NCBI GenBank assembly: GCA_022354845.1
Contig: CP031970.1
Coordinates: 1,302,001-1,366,000, forward strand
From: Streptococcus suis
GTDB lineage: Bacteria > Bacillota > Bacilli > Lactobacillales > Streptococcaceae
Direction of reading: 5' to 3'
Length of the DNA stretch: 64,000 nt
Of this stretch, positions 1 through 8,447 are shown one piece after another. The stretch's first letter is position 1; the number at the start of each line of letters is the position of its first letter. Under the pieces are notes generated by a model. The model was not told the DNA's origin and ran no database searches. It saw only the letters and a program-made list of their open reading frames with translations. A program made the translations under genes and the position numbers.

Positions 1-4
1 CTAA

Positions 5-1198
5 TTAGGTCCGATACAAAGCATTAATTTTTACATAGTCATAGGATAAATCGCATCCCCAAGCACGTCCGCTGGCCGATCCCATCTTTAGATGAACTTG
101 GATATCAATAGTGCTTCCTTTGAGAACCTTTTGCATTTGCTGGCTATCAAACGACAAAGGACTTGAGTCTACCATGACTGGAATACCACATAGCTCAATA
201 TCAATTGCGGTAGGATCAATCTCAACACCTGCATAACCAATTGCAGCAATAATTCTACCCCAGTTTGCATCCTCACCAAATATGGCTGTTTTGACTAAAC
301 TTGAGCCTACTATACTCTTAGCCACCATCCGTGCAGCAAGTGGAGTTGTGGCTCCAGTCACATCTACTTGAATTAATTTTGTTGCTCCCTCGCCATCCTT
401 GGCAATCATTTTAGCTAATTCTGTCATCACAAGATGCAACATGGAAACAAACTGCGCGTACTCTTGTGAGCCTTCCTGAATTTCTGCGGACGTAGCACAA
501 CCATTCGCAAGGACCAAGACCATGTCATTGGTAGAAGTATCCCCGTCCACTGTAATCTGGTTAAAACTCGTTTCGACCTCTTCACTCAGAGCTTTTTGCA
601 GAAGCGAACTTGAAATAGATGCATCGCAAGTAATGAAGGCTAACATGGTTGCCATATTGGGGTGAATCATACCTGATCCCTTGGCAACACCAGACATGGT
701 CACCGTAGAACCAAAAATCTCTTCTTGAACTGTGATGGTTTTGGTTCCAGTATCTGTCGTTAAAATAGCTTGAGCAAACTGTTCCGCATGACCATCTAGG
801 TCTAGCTGCTTTAAACCTGATGCAACAGTCTGGAGAGGTAAAAATTCCCCAATCACACCAGTTGAAGCAATCCCAACTAAATCCTTCTCAATCCCCAGTT
901 GGTTTGCACTTGCTTCTTGCATAAACAAGGCATCTTCAAAGCCTTTTTGACCAGTACAGGAGTTTGCAACCCCAGAGTTTACTACAATTGCTTGCATCTG
1001 TTGCTTAGTCGCTATTGATTGTTTGGTAACAAGTAGCGGGGCTGCTATAACTTTATTGGTTGTATAAACACCTGCAACGCTGGCAGGAACTTTGGAAACA
1101 ATCCAGCCAAAATCTAGTTTTTCTTTCTTAAAACCTGCGTGGACTCCATCAGCTGTAAACCCTTCGGGACTCGCAATCGTGCCATCAATAATCTTCAT
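5..1198 (-). CDS. argJ: Bifunctional ornithine acetyltransferase / N-acetylglutamate synthase
   Basis: ArgJ transfers the acetyl group of N-acetylornithine to glutamate and can also make N-acetylglutamate from acetyl-CoA, in cytosolic arginine synthesis. The 397-residue protein has the family's usual length. It carries the autoproteolysis site Met-Ala-Thr-Met-Leu near residue 184, where the Thr becomes the N-terminal nucleophile of the beta chain. I chose the ATG at 1198 because AAAGGA lies at good distance upstream; a TTG two codons earlier is less likely. It lies 12 nt behind argC, so the two are probably co-transcribed. Further arginine genes (argB, argD) may follow outside the window. Confidence 0.96.
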   Translation of the reverse strand: MKIIDGTIASPEGFTADGVHAGFKKEKLDFGWIVSKVPASVAGVYTTNKVIAAPLLVTKQSIATKQQMQAIVVNSGVANSCTGQKGFEDALFMQEASANQLGIEKDLVGIASTGVIGEFLPLQTVASGLKQLDLDGHAEQFAQAILTTDTGTKTITVQEEIFGSTVTMSGVAKGSGMIHPNMATMLAFITCDASISSSLLQKALSEEVETSFNQITVDGDTSTNDMVLVLANGCATSAEIQEGSQEYAQFVSMLHLVMTELAKMIAKDGEGATKLIQVDVTGATTPLAARMVAKSIVGSSLVKTAIFGEDANWGRIIAAIGYAGVEIDPTAIDIELCGIPVMVDSSPLSFDSQQMQKVLKGSTIDIQVHLKMGSASGRAWGCDLSYDYVKINALYRT

Positions 1199-1210
1199 TT
1201 TCAATCCTTT

Positions 1211-2233
1211 CTAGATAAACGTTGGTAAATTGAGCAGACCAGCTGTTTCTTCAAAGCCAAATAATTGATTCATATTTTGAACAGCTTGTCCAGCTGCACC
1301 TTTTATCAAATTATCCAAGACTGCTACAACCGTTAAAATACCTGTTGTGGGGTTGTAAGCAAAACCAATATCTGTATAATTGGATCCAATCACATGATGT
1401 AAATCAGGTAAGTGTCGTCGGACACGTACAAAGGGTTTATCTTGATATGCCTCTTGATAGATCTCAAACAAGGCTTCCTCACTCAACTCATTTTCCAATT
1501 TCAAATATGCAGTAGCGACAATTCCACGAGAAAGAGGCAAAAGTGACGTTGAAAATTGAATATGCTCCACTCGCTCATCGAATTGTTGAAGCATTTGAAC
1601 AATTTCAGGAATATGCTGGTGCTTATTTAGTTTATAAGTCACATAATTCCCCTGAATATGAACAAAATGACTTGCTGAGGTTGGAACTTTACCAGCACCA
1701 CTCAAACCGCTCTTGGCATCAACAATCACACTACTTGGATCCACAATTTTCTTCTGTAATAAAGGAATCAATGCTAACTCCGTGGCAGTCGCATAACAAC
1801 CTGGATTTGCCACAAATTTTTGTGAGGTCAAATTAGAAAATTCTGTTAGTCCGTAAGAAAACTGTGCAATCACATCCTCACTAGCTGGTTCCTTTCCATA
1901 CCATTGTTTATAGGTTTTCGCAGGTAAACGATGATCCCCTGACAAATCGATGACTGGAAATTGATTTTGAACGAAGACAGTAGCTAAATCTTTGGAAATC
2001 CCACTGGGAGTTGCAAAAAATACTAAATCAGCAATTTCCATGATACGTTCTGCATTAAACTCCTCGATAAGGTGATCGAAAACATCCGTTACATGTGGAT
2101 AAATATACGATATTCTTTGGCCAACTTCTTTACTGGCATGGACAGAAACAACATCGACATGCGGATGATTTTTCAATATTCTAAGCAATTCCAGTCCACT
2201 ATATCCAGTAACACCAACAATCGAAACTTTCAT
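1211..2233 (-). CDS. argC: N-acetyl-gamma-glutamyl-phosphate reductase
   Basis: ArgC reduces N-acetylglutamyl phosphate to the semialdehyde with NADPH, a step of arginine biosynthesis. The 340-residue product starts with a nucleotide-binding loop (GVTGYSGLELL) and has the catalytic Cys in NPGCYATA near residue 147, both typical of the short Gram-positive ArgC type. A GGGGGT stretch precedes the ATG at 2233. It is the first gene of an argC-argJ unit whose promoter carries two ARG boxes, so repression by ArgR with arginine is expected. Confidence 0.96.
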   Translation of the reverse strand: MKVSIVGVTGYSGLELLRILKNHPHVDVVSVHASKEVGQRISYIYPHVTDVFDHLIEEFNAERIMEIADLVFFATPSGISKDLATVFVQNQFPVIDLSGDHRLPAKTYKQWYGKEPASEDVIAQFSYGLTEFSNLTSQKFVANPGCYATATELALIPLLQKKIVDPSSVIVDAKSGLSGAGKVPTSASHFVHIQGNYVTYKLNKHQHIPEIVQMLQQFDERVEHIQFSTSLLPLSRGIVATAYLKLENELSEEALFEIYQEAYQDKPFVRVRRHLPDLHHVIGSNYTDIGFAYNPTTGILTVVAVLDNLIKGAAGQAVQNMNQLFGFEETAGLLNLPTFI

Positions 2234-2263
2234 TCCATACCCCCAATAGTAATTATGCTGACT

Positions 2264-2314
2264 AGTTTATCGCATTTTTATACAATTGTCAATATTTCAT
2301 TGCATAAAAATACA
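2264..2314 (-). promoter_or_regulatory. argCJ promoter with two ARG boxes
   Basis: On the minus strand TTGACA (2292-2287) and TAAACT (2269-2264) are 17 bp apart. Two ArgR-type boxes match TGNATWWWWATNCA: TGCATAAAAATACA at 2301-2314 is perfect, and CGCATTTTTATACA at 2271-2284 has one mismatch and fills the promoter spacer. Their starts are 30 bp apart. Repression by an ArgR-family protein follows from the family consensus. Confidence 0.75.
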
Positions 2315-2376
2315 AAAAATATTTAATGATGAACATTCGAAGTTTCATATTAACTTTAATTGAATGATGATTCTGA

Positions 2377-2391
2377 TATTTTCAGGAAATT
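2377..2391. promoter_or_regulatory. CodY-like box upstream of argC
   Basis: TATTTTCAGGAAATT matches the CodY consensus AATTTTCWGAAAATT at 13 of 15 positions. It lies about 85 bp upstream of the argC -35 box and also close to the end of the VOC gene. Its role is uncertain. Confidence 0.35.
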
Positions 2392-2407
2392 TTTAAACTT
2401 CTATCCA

Positions 2408-2468
2408 AACAAAAAAATACTCCTAGAATTGCGAGTGGATAGAATCCACCTTCTACTCTAGAAGTATT
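2408..2468 (-). terminator. Intrinsic terminator of the VOC gene
   Basis: An imperfect stem (AATACTCCTAGA with TCTAGAAGTATT) encloses a second perfect hairpin (GTGGAT/ATCCAC). On the minus strand it is followed by a run of seven T, as expected for the VOC gene ending at 2493. Confidence 0.75.
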
Positions 2469-2492
2469 TGTACACAAATCATATGAACACGA

Positions 2493-2858
2493 TTAGCCTT
2501 TTACAGCAAAATAGTGTCTGCTTGGGCTAGTAAAATTGAAGTTAGGGAATGGCTCAGCATTCACTGGGCTACATGTATCCGTCAAAGCAGCTATTCGCTC
2601 TTGCAATGCTTGAATGTCATTTGACTCAAATAACACACTTGGTGTCATGTCAACGACTTCAGGCGATACTTGACGAATAAATTCTTTTGCATAGACTGTA
2701 ATAGTTGTAGATGCTTCAGCATGGAGTTTCATGTCGAATGTTTCAAAGCCCATCATTTCAGCTTCATTCAAAATCGTAAAGCCAGCTGCTTTCCAAAAAG
2801 CCTTCTCAGTAGCAACGTCTTCTACGTACAACATCAAACCAAATTCTTTTGTAAACAT
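2493..2858 (-). CDS. VOC (glyoxalase/bleomycin-resistance fold) family protein
   Basis: This 121-residue protein has the paired beta-alpha-beta-beta-beta pattern of the vicinal oxygen chelate superfamily: an opening GLMLYVEDVATEKAFWKAAGF and a closing FTSPSRHYFAV segment. No full set of metal ligands is obvious, so it may bind a ligand and not be an enzyme; substrate unknown. An AGGAG site precedes the ATG at 2858. It is a single gene with its own terminator. Confidence 0.8.
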   Translation of the reverse strand: MFTKEFGLMLYVEDVATEKAFWKAAGFTILNEAEMMGFETFDMKLHAEASTTITVYAKEFIRQVSPEVVDMTPSVLFESNDIQALQERIAALTDTCSPVNAEPFPNFNFTSPSRHYFAVKG

Positions 2859-2917
2859 GAATTCTCCTCAAACTATGTTCAAATGCAAGCTGATATACTG
2901 GCCACATTCGATTCACT

Positions 2918-3202
2918 CTATTTATGTGAGTCTGTATTTTCTTTGTTTTGTAGTGCAGGTAATTCTGTTAACTCTTTTTTCAAATTCTTGATTTCACTCT
3001 TTAACGAAAGATTTTTGGTTAAGCCTATTAAGTATTGGATGACTATTCCAATGAGAAGCGAACCAATTATTACCAAAATCAAAGGCATACGAAATTGACC
3101 GAACAAATAATGGACAATAACGTCTTGACGATTGACTAATGAAAGAACAACTGTCAAAATAATCACGAGCAATAAACCAATAAGTGATAATTTCTGTTTC
3201 AT
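2918..3202 (-). CDS. LapA-domain small membrane protein
   Basis: A 94-residue protein with two hydrophobic segments (about residues 4-23 and 34-56), followed by a charged Lys/Glu-rich helix likely to form a coiled coil in the cytosol. This matches the LapA (DUF1049) layout of Gram-positive bacteria, whose job is not settled. I set the start at 3202 because AGGAG lies 5 nt upstream of it; the adjacent ATG at 3205 would leave only 2 nt. It appears monocistronic. Confidence 0.75.
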   Translation of the reverse strand: MKQKLSLIGLLLVIILTVVLSLVNRQDVIVHYLFGQFRMPLILVIIGSLLIGIVIQYLIGLTKNLSLKSEIKNLKKELTELPALQNKENTDSHK

Positions 3203-3321
3203 CATAACTCCTTTTCTACTATGACAGTCTAGCATAAGAATCAGAACATAGCAAGAAACACTTCTTTGAACTTACCTCAAATTGAATTGAAGAAAAATTT
3301 ATCAATTACTATTTTAAACCA

Positions 3322-3381
3322 CTATTTCCATTTTTCAAGAAAAGCTGTCAGCTCTGCCTGTGCTTCTTGCGTGGTGCCGAC
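3322..3381 (-). pseudogene. Possible C-terminal remnant of a lost gene
   Basis: Between LapA and rlmA the minus strand reads about 19 codons (GTTQEAQAELTAFLEKWK then TAG) that look like an amphipathic protein C-terminus, but no start or upstream frame goes with it. This may be a gene relic. The rest of the gap holds nothing I recognise. Confidence 0.25.
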
Positions 3382-3474
3382 TAGCTATTTTTGGATGAAA
3401 CCGAAAAATTCATATTAACAATGCTTTAAATACACAGTTAATGTGCACTTTTTAACCATTAATCATCCTTTCTT

Positions 3475-4302
3475 TCACTTCCGGCCAACCAAAAGCACAC
3501 CTTCAATGGTAATTTCAGTCAACTGCTTTAAGTCCAGCCTAGACTGGTCCACTTGGAAAAAGAGGGGTGTCATATCTGCCAATACTTGAGCATGATCGGC
3601 AGAAATCGGCAGGGTACGACTGACAAAGACCTCTTCAACCTGTCCCACATAAGCCTTAAAATGCTCCACTATATCACGATTATCATAGGACTCCTTGCGG
3701 AGTTGGTCTTTGGCTAAATGGCGGAGCTCCTTGAGGTGATTGGGTCCTGGGACCAACTTGAGAATAGCCCCACCAGCTTTCAGCACTCTGGCAAACTCCT
3801 GATAATTGGCTGGGGAAAAGATGTCCAAAATCCCTTCAATTGCTTGATCTTGAATAGGTAACTTGGTCAAGTCACCGACAAACCATTTGACCGACTTGGT
3901 GCTGTCTGTCCTTGCTGCCAAGAGAATGGAATCCTTAGAAATATCAAAAGCAAGAATGTCCAAGTCCATTTTCTCTGCTAATTTGCGAGAATAAAAGCCC
4001 TCTCCACAGCCGATGTCCAAGACAGACCGCAAGCCCAGCTCTGCTATTTTTCCCTCCAAAGCCTCATAGAGATGATTGTAATAGCCTGCCTCTAAAAAGG
4101 CCTGGCGATTTTCAAAGCTAGACTTGTGGTAGTTGGCAGACTGCTTGACTTGAGGGGCCAGATTGACATAGCCCTGCTTGGCAATGTCAAAAGTATGGCG
4201 GTTGGGACAGCGAAGAATGTTCTGGTCAAGACCAAGAGCCTGCCCACAATGTGGACAAGCGAAAAATTGGTCGCTATTGCTAAAACGTGGGTGTTTGGTC
4301 AT
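3475..4302 (-). CDS. rlmA: 23S rRNA (guanine-N1)-methyltransferase RlmA(II)
   Basis: A SAM-dependent enzyme that methylates G748 of 23S rRNA in Gram-positive species, in the loop near the macrolide/tylosin site. The 275-residue protein has an N-terminal zinc site (Cys16, Cys19, Cys32, His36) and a Rossmann methyltransferase domain with VLDIGCGEGFYS near residue 95. Its ATG is 1 nt after the stop codon of the ancestral reading frame of the upstream HTH/DUF3955 gene and has only a poor Shine-Dalgarno sequence. It probably depended on translational coupling, which the upstream frameshift may now disturb. Confidence 0.9.
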   Translation of the reverse strand: MTKHPRFSNSDQFFACPHCGQALGLDQNILRCPNRHTFDIAKQGYVNLAPQVKQSANYHKSSFENRQAFLEAGYYNHLYEALEGKIAELGLRSVLDIGCGEGFYSRKLAEKMDLDILAFDISKDSILLAARTDSTKSVKWFVGDLTKLPIQDQAIEGILDIFSPANYQEFARVLKAGGAILKLVPGPNHLKELRHLAKDQLRKESYDNRDIVEHFKAYVGQVEEVFVSRTLPISADHAQVLADMTPLFFQVDQSRLDLKQLTEITIEGVLLVGRK

Positions 4303-4303
4303 G

Positions 4304-4779
4304 TTAAGTATTTTCTTTTCTAAAGTGGTGCAGGGCTAGTCCTGATAGGAGCGAGGCAACGGCTCCTGTAATGACTAGCAAGTAGCCAATTGGGAGCAGG
4401 TAGAAGTTTTCGTGTAGAATGCCATTGGAATCGACATATTCGACGGAATTAGCCTTGATGATAAAGCAGACAAGGCCTAAAACTATGAGAAAGCTTCCAT
4501 AATGGTAATGGTCAGGTGCATCTGGGTACGACGGCCTTCGCGACCGTCCTTGACTAGTTTTTCTGTCATGTTGTTCATGGCAGTTCCTCCTAAGATAAGA
4601 TGATTTAGGGAGATTGAAAAGACAGAGGACATGAGAATCAAGAGTTCCAAGTTGGGTAGGTTTTTGTCATTTTCCCAGTTGGAAACAGCCTGCCGTCTCA
4701 CATTGAGTTTGAGGGCAAACTGTTCTTGGGTCAAGCCTTCCTTCTTGCGTAAGTCTTTGATTTGTTGTCCAAAGTTCAT
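4304..4779 (-). pseudogene. XRE-type HTH regulator with DUF3955 tail, frameshifted
   Basis: The first frame (4779-4483) encodes an XRE helix-turn-helix (MNFGQQIKDLRKKEGLTQEQ onwards) and stops after about 98 residues. The next frame continues with a two-helix membrane domain (FLIVLGLVCFIIKANSVEY, then LLPIGYLLVITGAVASLL) ending RKENT-stop at 4304. This is the usual C-terminal DUF3955-like part of such regulators. One missing base near 4495-4500 would join them. The start at 4779 is set by AAAGGAG 6 nt upstream. It could be a true mutation or a sequencing error. Confidence 0.7.
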
Positions 4780-4794
4780 TTCGTTCTCCTTTTC

Positions 4795-5130
4795 GGGAGC
4801 GGGACAGAACTCGAAAAATGAAAAAGAGTTCGTCAACAAGTCTTTATTTCTAGTTGTTGAGCTAAAACGGTCTATCCCCAGACTTCAATTTATGTGAGCT
4901 GACTGCCGTCAGCTTATATCTCCCACTTTAAAAGGTCTCCCAGACCTTTTAAACTCCCACCCCCGCACAGCTTAAACTGTCAGGGGGACAGTTTAAGGTT
5001 GGGAATAAAGCGAACAAAGTTCGCAACATTCGTTAGGTCAGATTTGAAGTGTGCAACACGAACAAATCTGCCAATCAACCACTGCGCTGAGATGTTGACA
5101 CCAACTTCGAGAAGAGATGCTAATCTCTAT
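4795..5130. repeat. Dispersed ~330-bp repeat, copy A
   Basis: Near-identical to 33605-33985 over most of its length (for example GTTCGTCAACAAGTCTTTAT and GAGCTGACTGCCGTCAGCTT). It contains hairpin 1 at 4971-4997 (CTTAAACTGTC/GACAGTTTAAG), the linker GTTGGGAAT at 4998-5006 and hairpin 2 at 5010-5024 (GCGAAC-AAA-GTTCGC). No coding frame of interest. From 5131 to 5250 I see nothing else recognisable. Confidence 0.85.
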
Positions 5131-5251
5131 ACTTATCTTAGCTTGTCGGTCGATGTTTTCCAAGAATGGCTGGCTTGCTCTGGACTTTTTTAGCGAAAGG
5201 TGGTCTTGCTAACTCCGCAAGTCCTGCTTGCAAGCCTGTTCTATCAAGGTA

Positions 5252-5287
5252 TTAGGCTAGTGTCAATTTCCTGTCAATCTAGCCTAA
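5252..5287. repeat. Inverted repeat over the ABC-F stop codon
   Basis: TTAGGCTAG and CTAGCCTAA form a perfect 9-bp stem with an 18-nt loop that overlaps the last codons of the ABC-F gene. There is no good U-tract, so it may act as a 3-prime-end stabiliser or a weak terminator. Confidence 0.45.
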
Positions 5288-7177
5288 CTGATCGGATAAG
5301 TCTTCCCATTCTTCCATGAGGCTTTCTTGTTGGTTTGTCAGTTGGTCGATTTCTTTTTGGTAATCGGTCAGCGAACCAATGTCATTGGTTTCTAGCATGG
5401 CTTGGTTGAGCTCACTCAGACGGTTTTCGATATTCTCAATTTCTACCTCGATTTGCTCGATGCGACGGGCCAATTTGCGTTGCTCTTTTAGATTTTCCTT
5501 TTGAGCTTGGTAGTCCATGGCTCCGGCTGATTGGTTAGCGGTTTCTATCTGGTCAGGCTGGGCTTCTGCTTCCAGCTCTGCTTTTTTCTCCAAATAATAA
5601 TCATAATCGCCCAAATAGAGTGTGGAGCCAGTTTCCGAGATTTCCAGCACCTTGGTGGCGACGCGGTTGATGAAATAGCGGTCGTGGCTGACAAAAAGCA
5701 GGGTGCCGTCAAAGTCGATGAGGGCATTTTCCAGGACCTCCTTGCTGTCAATATCCAAGTGGTTGGTCGGCTCATCAAGGATGAGGAAGTTGTTGTTTTC
5801 CATGGACAGCTTGGCGAGGAGCAGGCGGGCTTTTTCCCCACCAGATAGCATAGAGACAGACTTTTTGACATCGTCACCTGAGAAAAGGAAAGCTCCAAGG
5901 CGATTGCGGATTTCCACTTCAGGTGTAGTCGGAAAGGCTGACCAGAGCTCCTCCAAGACTGTGTTGGAAGGCGTCAGGGCCGACTGAGTCTGGTCGTAGT
6001 AACCCACTTCCACATTGGCACCTAGCTTGGCTTCCCCTTTGATAAATGGCAGAGCTCCGATGATGGATTTGAGCAGGGTTGTTTTTCCGATTCCATTCGG
6101 GCCGACAATGGCAATGGCATCTAGCTTTCTTTGGTCAATGGAAATAGGCTGAGAAAGTGTTTCTCCATCGTAACCCACCGCAGCATTTTCCACAGTCAAG
6201 ACAATATTGCCAGAAGTCTTATCCGACTGGAAGGTCATATTAGCAGATTTTTTACCAGTTGTTGGCTTGTCCAGTCGCTCCATTTTTTCCAACTGCTTGC
6301 GTCTAGCCTGGGCACGCTTGGTGGTCGAAGCTCGAACGATATTTTTTTGGACAAAGTCTTCTAACTTGGCAATTTCCTTTTGTTGTTTCTCATAGTTTTG
6401 CAACTCGGTCTGCAGCTTCTGTTCTTTTAGCTCAACAAACTGAGAATAATTCCCCACATAACGATCCAAGGAATGTTTAGTCAAATCCAGAGTGACAGTT
6501 GCTACCTTATCTAAGAAATAGCGGTCATGGCTGACAATAATCAAGGCTCCTTTGTAATGCACTAGGTAGTTTTCCAGCCAGGCAATCGTGTCAATGTCCA
6601 GGTGGTTGGTTGGTTCATCCAGCACCAATAATTCTGGGCTTTCAAGCAACATTTTTGCCAGTGCAAGACGAGTATTCTGCCCCCCAGAGAGCTCAGAGAT
6701 TTTCATATCCCACATGGTCTGGTCAAACTTAAAACCATTCAAAATAGCACGGATGTCTGCCTCATAGTTAAAACCACCAGCCAGATGAAATTCTTCTGAC
6801 AAGTTATCGTAGGTCTTCATCAACTGGTCAAGTTCACTACCAGAAAAACTGCCCATCTGCTCTTCCATACCACGTAGACGTTTTTCTGTCGTCCGCAAGT
6901 CGTCAAAGACATGGAGCATCTCATCGTAAATGGTATTTTCCGACTGGAATCGACTGTCCTGTGCCAGATAAGAAAGGGATAGATCCCGTTTGGTAGAGAT
7001 CTCACCGCTAGTTGCTGCTTCTTCTCCGACAAGGATTTTTAGCAAGGTGGACTTGCCTGCGCCATTTTTTCCGACAAGGGCAATCCGATCCCGTTCATCT
7101 ACTTGAATGTTGATATTGTTAAATAAAACTTCGCCCGCAAAGGAGCGCTCAATCTTGTTTCCACTTAGTATAATCAT
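5279..7177 (-). CDS. ABC-F family ATPase (translation factor type)
   Basis: A cytosolic protein of 632 residues with two ABC ATPase domains and no membrane segments. Domain 1 has GKNGAGKSTLL and DEPTNHLDID; domain 2 has GPNGIGKTTLL, SGGEKARLLLAKL and a second DEPTNHLDIDS. A charged linker lies between them, and a C-terminal coiled coil rich in Glu/Leu closes the protein. This is the YdiF/Uup-like layout of ribosome-binding ABC-F factors; the exact subfamily and any antibiotic role cannot be fixed by eye. The ATG at 7177 has no Shine-Dalgarno and lies 6 nt after an extended -10 box, suggesting a leaderless mRNA. A TTG six codons upstream overlaps that -10 box and is rejected as start. Confidence 0.92.
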   Translation of the reverse strand: MIILSGNKIERSFAGEVLFNNINIQVDERDRIALVGKNGAGKSTLLKILVGEEAATSGEISTKRDLSLSYLAQDSRFQSENTIYDEMLHVFDDLRTTEKRLRGMEEQMGSFSGSELDQLMKTYDNLSEEFHLAGGFNYEADIRAILNGFKFDQTMWDMKISELSGGQNTRLALAKMLLESPELLVLDEPTNHLDIDTIAWLENYLVHYKGALIIVSHDRYFLDKVATVTLDLTKHSLDRYVGNYSQFVELKEQKLQTELQNYEKQQKEIAKLEDFVQKNIVRASTTKRAQARRKQLEKMERLDKPTTGKKSANMTFQSDKTSGNIVLTVENAAVGYDGETLSQPISIDQRKLDAIAIVGPNGIGKTTLLKSIIGALPFIKGEAKLGANVEVGYYDQTQSALTPSNTVLEELWSAFPTTPEVEIRNRLGAFLFSGDDVKKSVSMLSGGEKARLLLAKLSMENNNFLILDEPTNHLDIDSKEVLENALIDFDGTLLFVSHDRYFINRVATKVLEISETGSTLYLGDYDYYLEKKAELEAEAQPDQIETANQSAGAMDYQAQKENLKEQRKLARRIEQIEVEIENIENRLSELNQAMLETNDIGSLTDYQKEIDQLTNQQESLMEEWEDLSDQLG

Positions 7178-7183
7178 AAAAAT

Positions 7184-7192
7184 ATTGTACCA
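7184..7192 (-). promoter_or_regulatory. Extended -10 promoter of the ABC-F gene (leaderless architecture)
   Basis: On the minus strand TGGTACAAT gives an extended -10 with TACAAT at 7189-7184. Six bases then separate it from ATG, so the expected +1 is the A of the start codon. No convincing -35 is seen. Confidence 0.65.
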
Positions 7193-7283
7193 CAAATTAG
7201 CATCGTCGTGCGGTATCCTATTTCTAAATTACGCAAAAAACAGCGACTTTTCAGTTGCTGTTTTCACGTTATTTTCAAATTTT

Positions 7284-7640
7284 CTAACCTAAGCCATTCA
7301 GTAGTTCCTTATTCTGCCAAAGCAGGTAAAGACCACCAACAATAATGATGACCATGATCATAAACTTAATCAAGCCTTTCACAAATCGAATGATGACTAG
7401 CAATATCATAGAGACAATCAACCATCCCCATGCAGAGGAATTCAATAATGATTCCATTCCAGCAAGGCTGTTCCCCGCCAAATCACGCACCGGGGCAGGA
7501 ATTTTTTCCACCCAGTCAGATGATAGACCCAATTGATTCATAATTGACTGCCCACTTGTCTTCAGCCATGCAAAAATGCCGGCATTGTATAGAAATAGCA
7601 GAGCTTGCTCAGGATATCGCTTTAATAAATTGCGAAACAT
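7284..7640 (-). CDS. Hypothetical membrane protein
   Basis: A 118-residue protein that I do not recognise. It starts with an amphipathic, basic segment (MFRNLLKRYPEQALLFLYNAG), has a Pro-rich middle, and ends with two close hydrophobic helices (about residues 70-88 and 92-110). The start at 7640 was chosen because AAAGGAG lies 11 nt upstream; an upstream start would add an unlikely 12-residue leader. It lies just downstream of the broken matrixin gene and may be co-transcribed with it. Confidence 0.7.
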   Translation of the reverse strand: MFRNLLKRYPEQALLFLYNAGIFAWLKTSGQSIMNQLGLSSDWVEKIPAPVRDLAGNSLAGMESLLNSSAWGWLIVSMILLVIIRFVKGLIKFMIMVIIIVGGLYLLWQNKELLNGLG

Positions 7641-7683
7641 GTTAAGATAGACTCCTTTATTTATTTTGTGATTCAATTATCAG

Positions 7684-8382
7684 TCAATACGTAGTATAAA
7701 GCTGGACAACTGCATCAATATCTGCCTGCTGAATACCATGATTGGAACCCGCTGACTCCATGACAGAGGTTTGATTATCTTTGTGGTCTAGACCAATCGC
7801 GTGTCCCAATTCGTGTTCAGCTGTGTGAACAATCCGGTCCATATCATAACCATATTGTTCATTTAACAAATAATAACTATTTAAGCGAACCGTTACTGAA
7901 TTATAATAATTCGTAAGTAAGTTCGTTGTCGAATTGGCTTCGCCTGCTGCCTGCGTATTTCCATCCTTCATCTCAGTTGCGATAATATCGGCCTGACTCG
8001 GATCAGTCGTCACAACAAATGTGAAGGCACCCGTGGCATTCCAATTTGCAATAGCTGTCTGATAGGCAGCAACAAACGTTGGATTCTGAGTTTAGATATA
8101 AATGGTCGCAGTATTACTTTCCCAACGGCCATGATCAGCTGTATTCACCGTATCAGTTGTGAGGTGTTTAATGGTATCAACACCTTCTTCTAAAGAAACT
8201 TCTGATTGTCCATTGACCATTAATTGAACTTCTTGTGCCAATGTTTGAAGCATTTGAGGGGCCGCATCTTTTTGAAAATAGAACAACAATCCCAAACCAC
8301 AGACGATGACCACCATTGATAACCAAACTAAGCCCCAAATCGTTCGCCAACTCCACAGAAAAATACTTTTAATAACATTCAT
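7684..8382 (-). pseudogene. Matrixin-type (M10) zinc metalloprotease, in-frame stop
   Basis: One frame of 233 codons. Codons 1-96 encode an N-terminal membrane anchor (TM about residues 10-34) and a spacer ending ESNTATIYI. TAA at 8094-8092 follows, and the same frame then continues with TQNPTFVAAYQTAIANWN up to the catalytic motif HELGHAIGLDH (HExxHxxGxxH) and the stop at 7684. The downstream half has no other damage, so the nonsense change looks recent. If intact, the protein would be a surface-anchored Zn protease. Readthrough or sequencing error cannot be excluded. Confidence 0.85.
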
Positions 8383-8447
8383 AAACTATACCTCTACCTA
8401 GAAATAGGTTTCAGTATAGCTAAATTTTCTAAATCTTTTCTTAAAAC

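Noticed and set aside
7178..7195. Longer ABC-F start (TTG at 7195)
   Set aside because: These codons overlap the extended -10 box TGGTACAAT, and the family begins at the MIILSGN-type opening.
8092..8094. TAA as a programmed readthrough or selenocysteine-type codon
   Set aside because: It is TAA, not TGA, with no stimulatory motif or downstream stem seen; a plain nonsense change is simpler.
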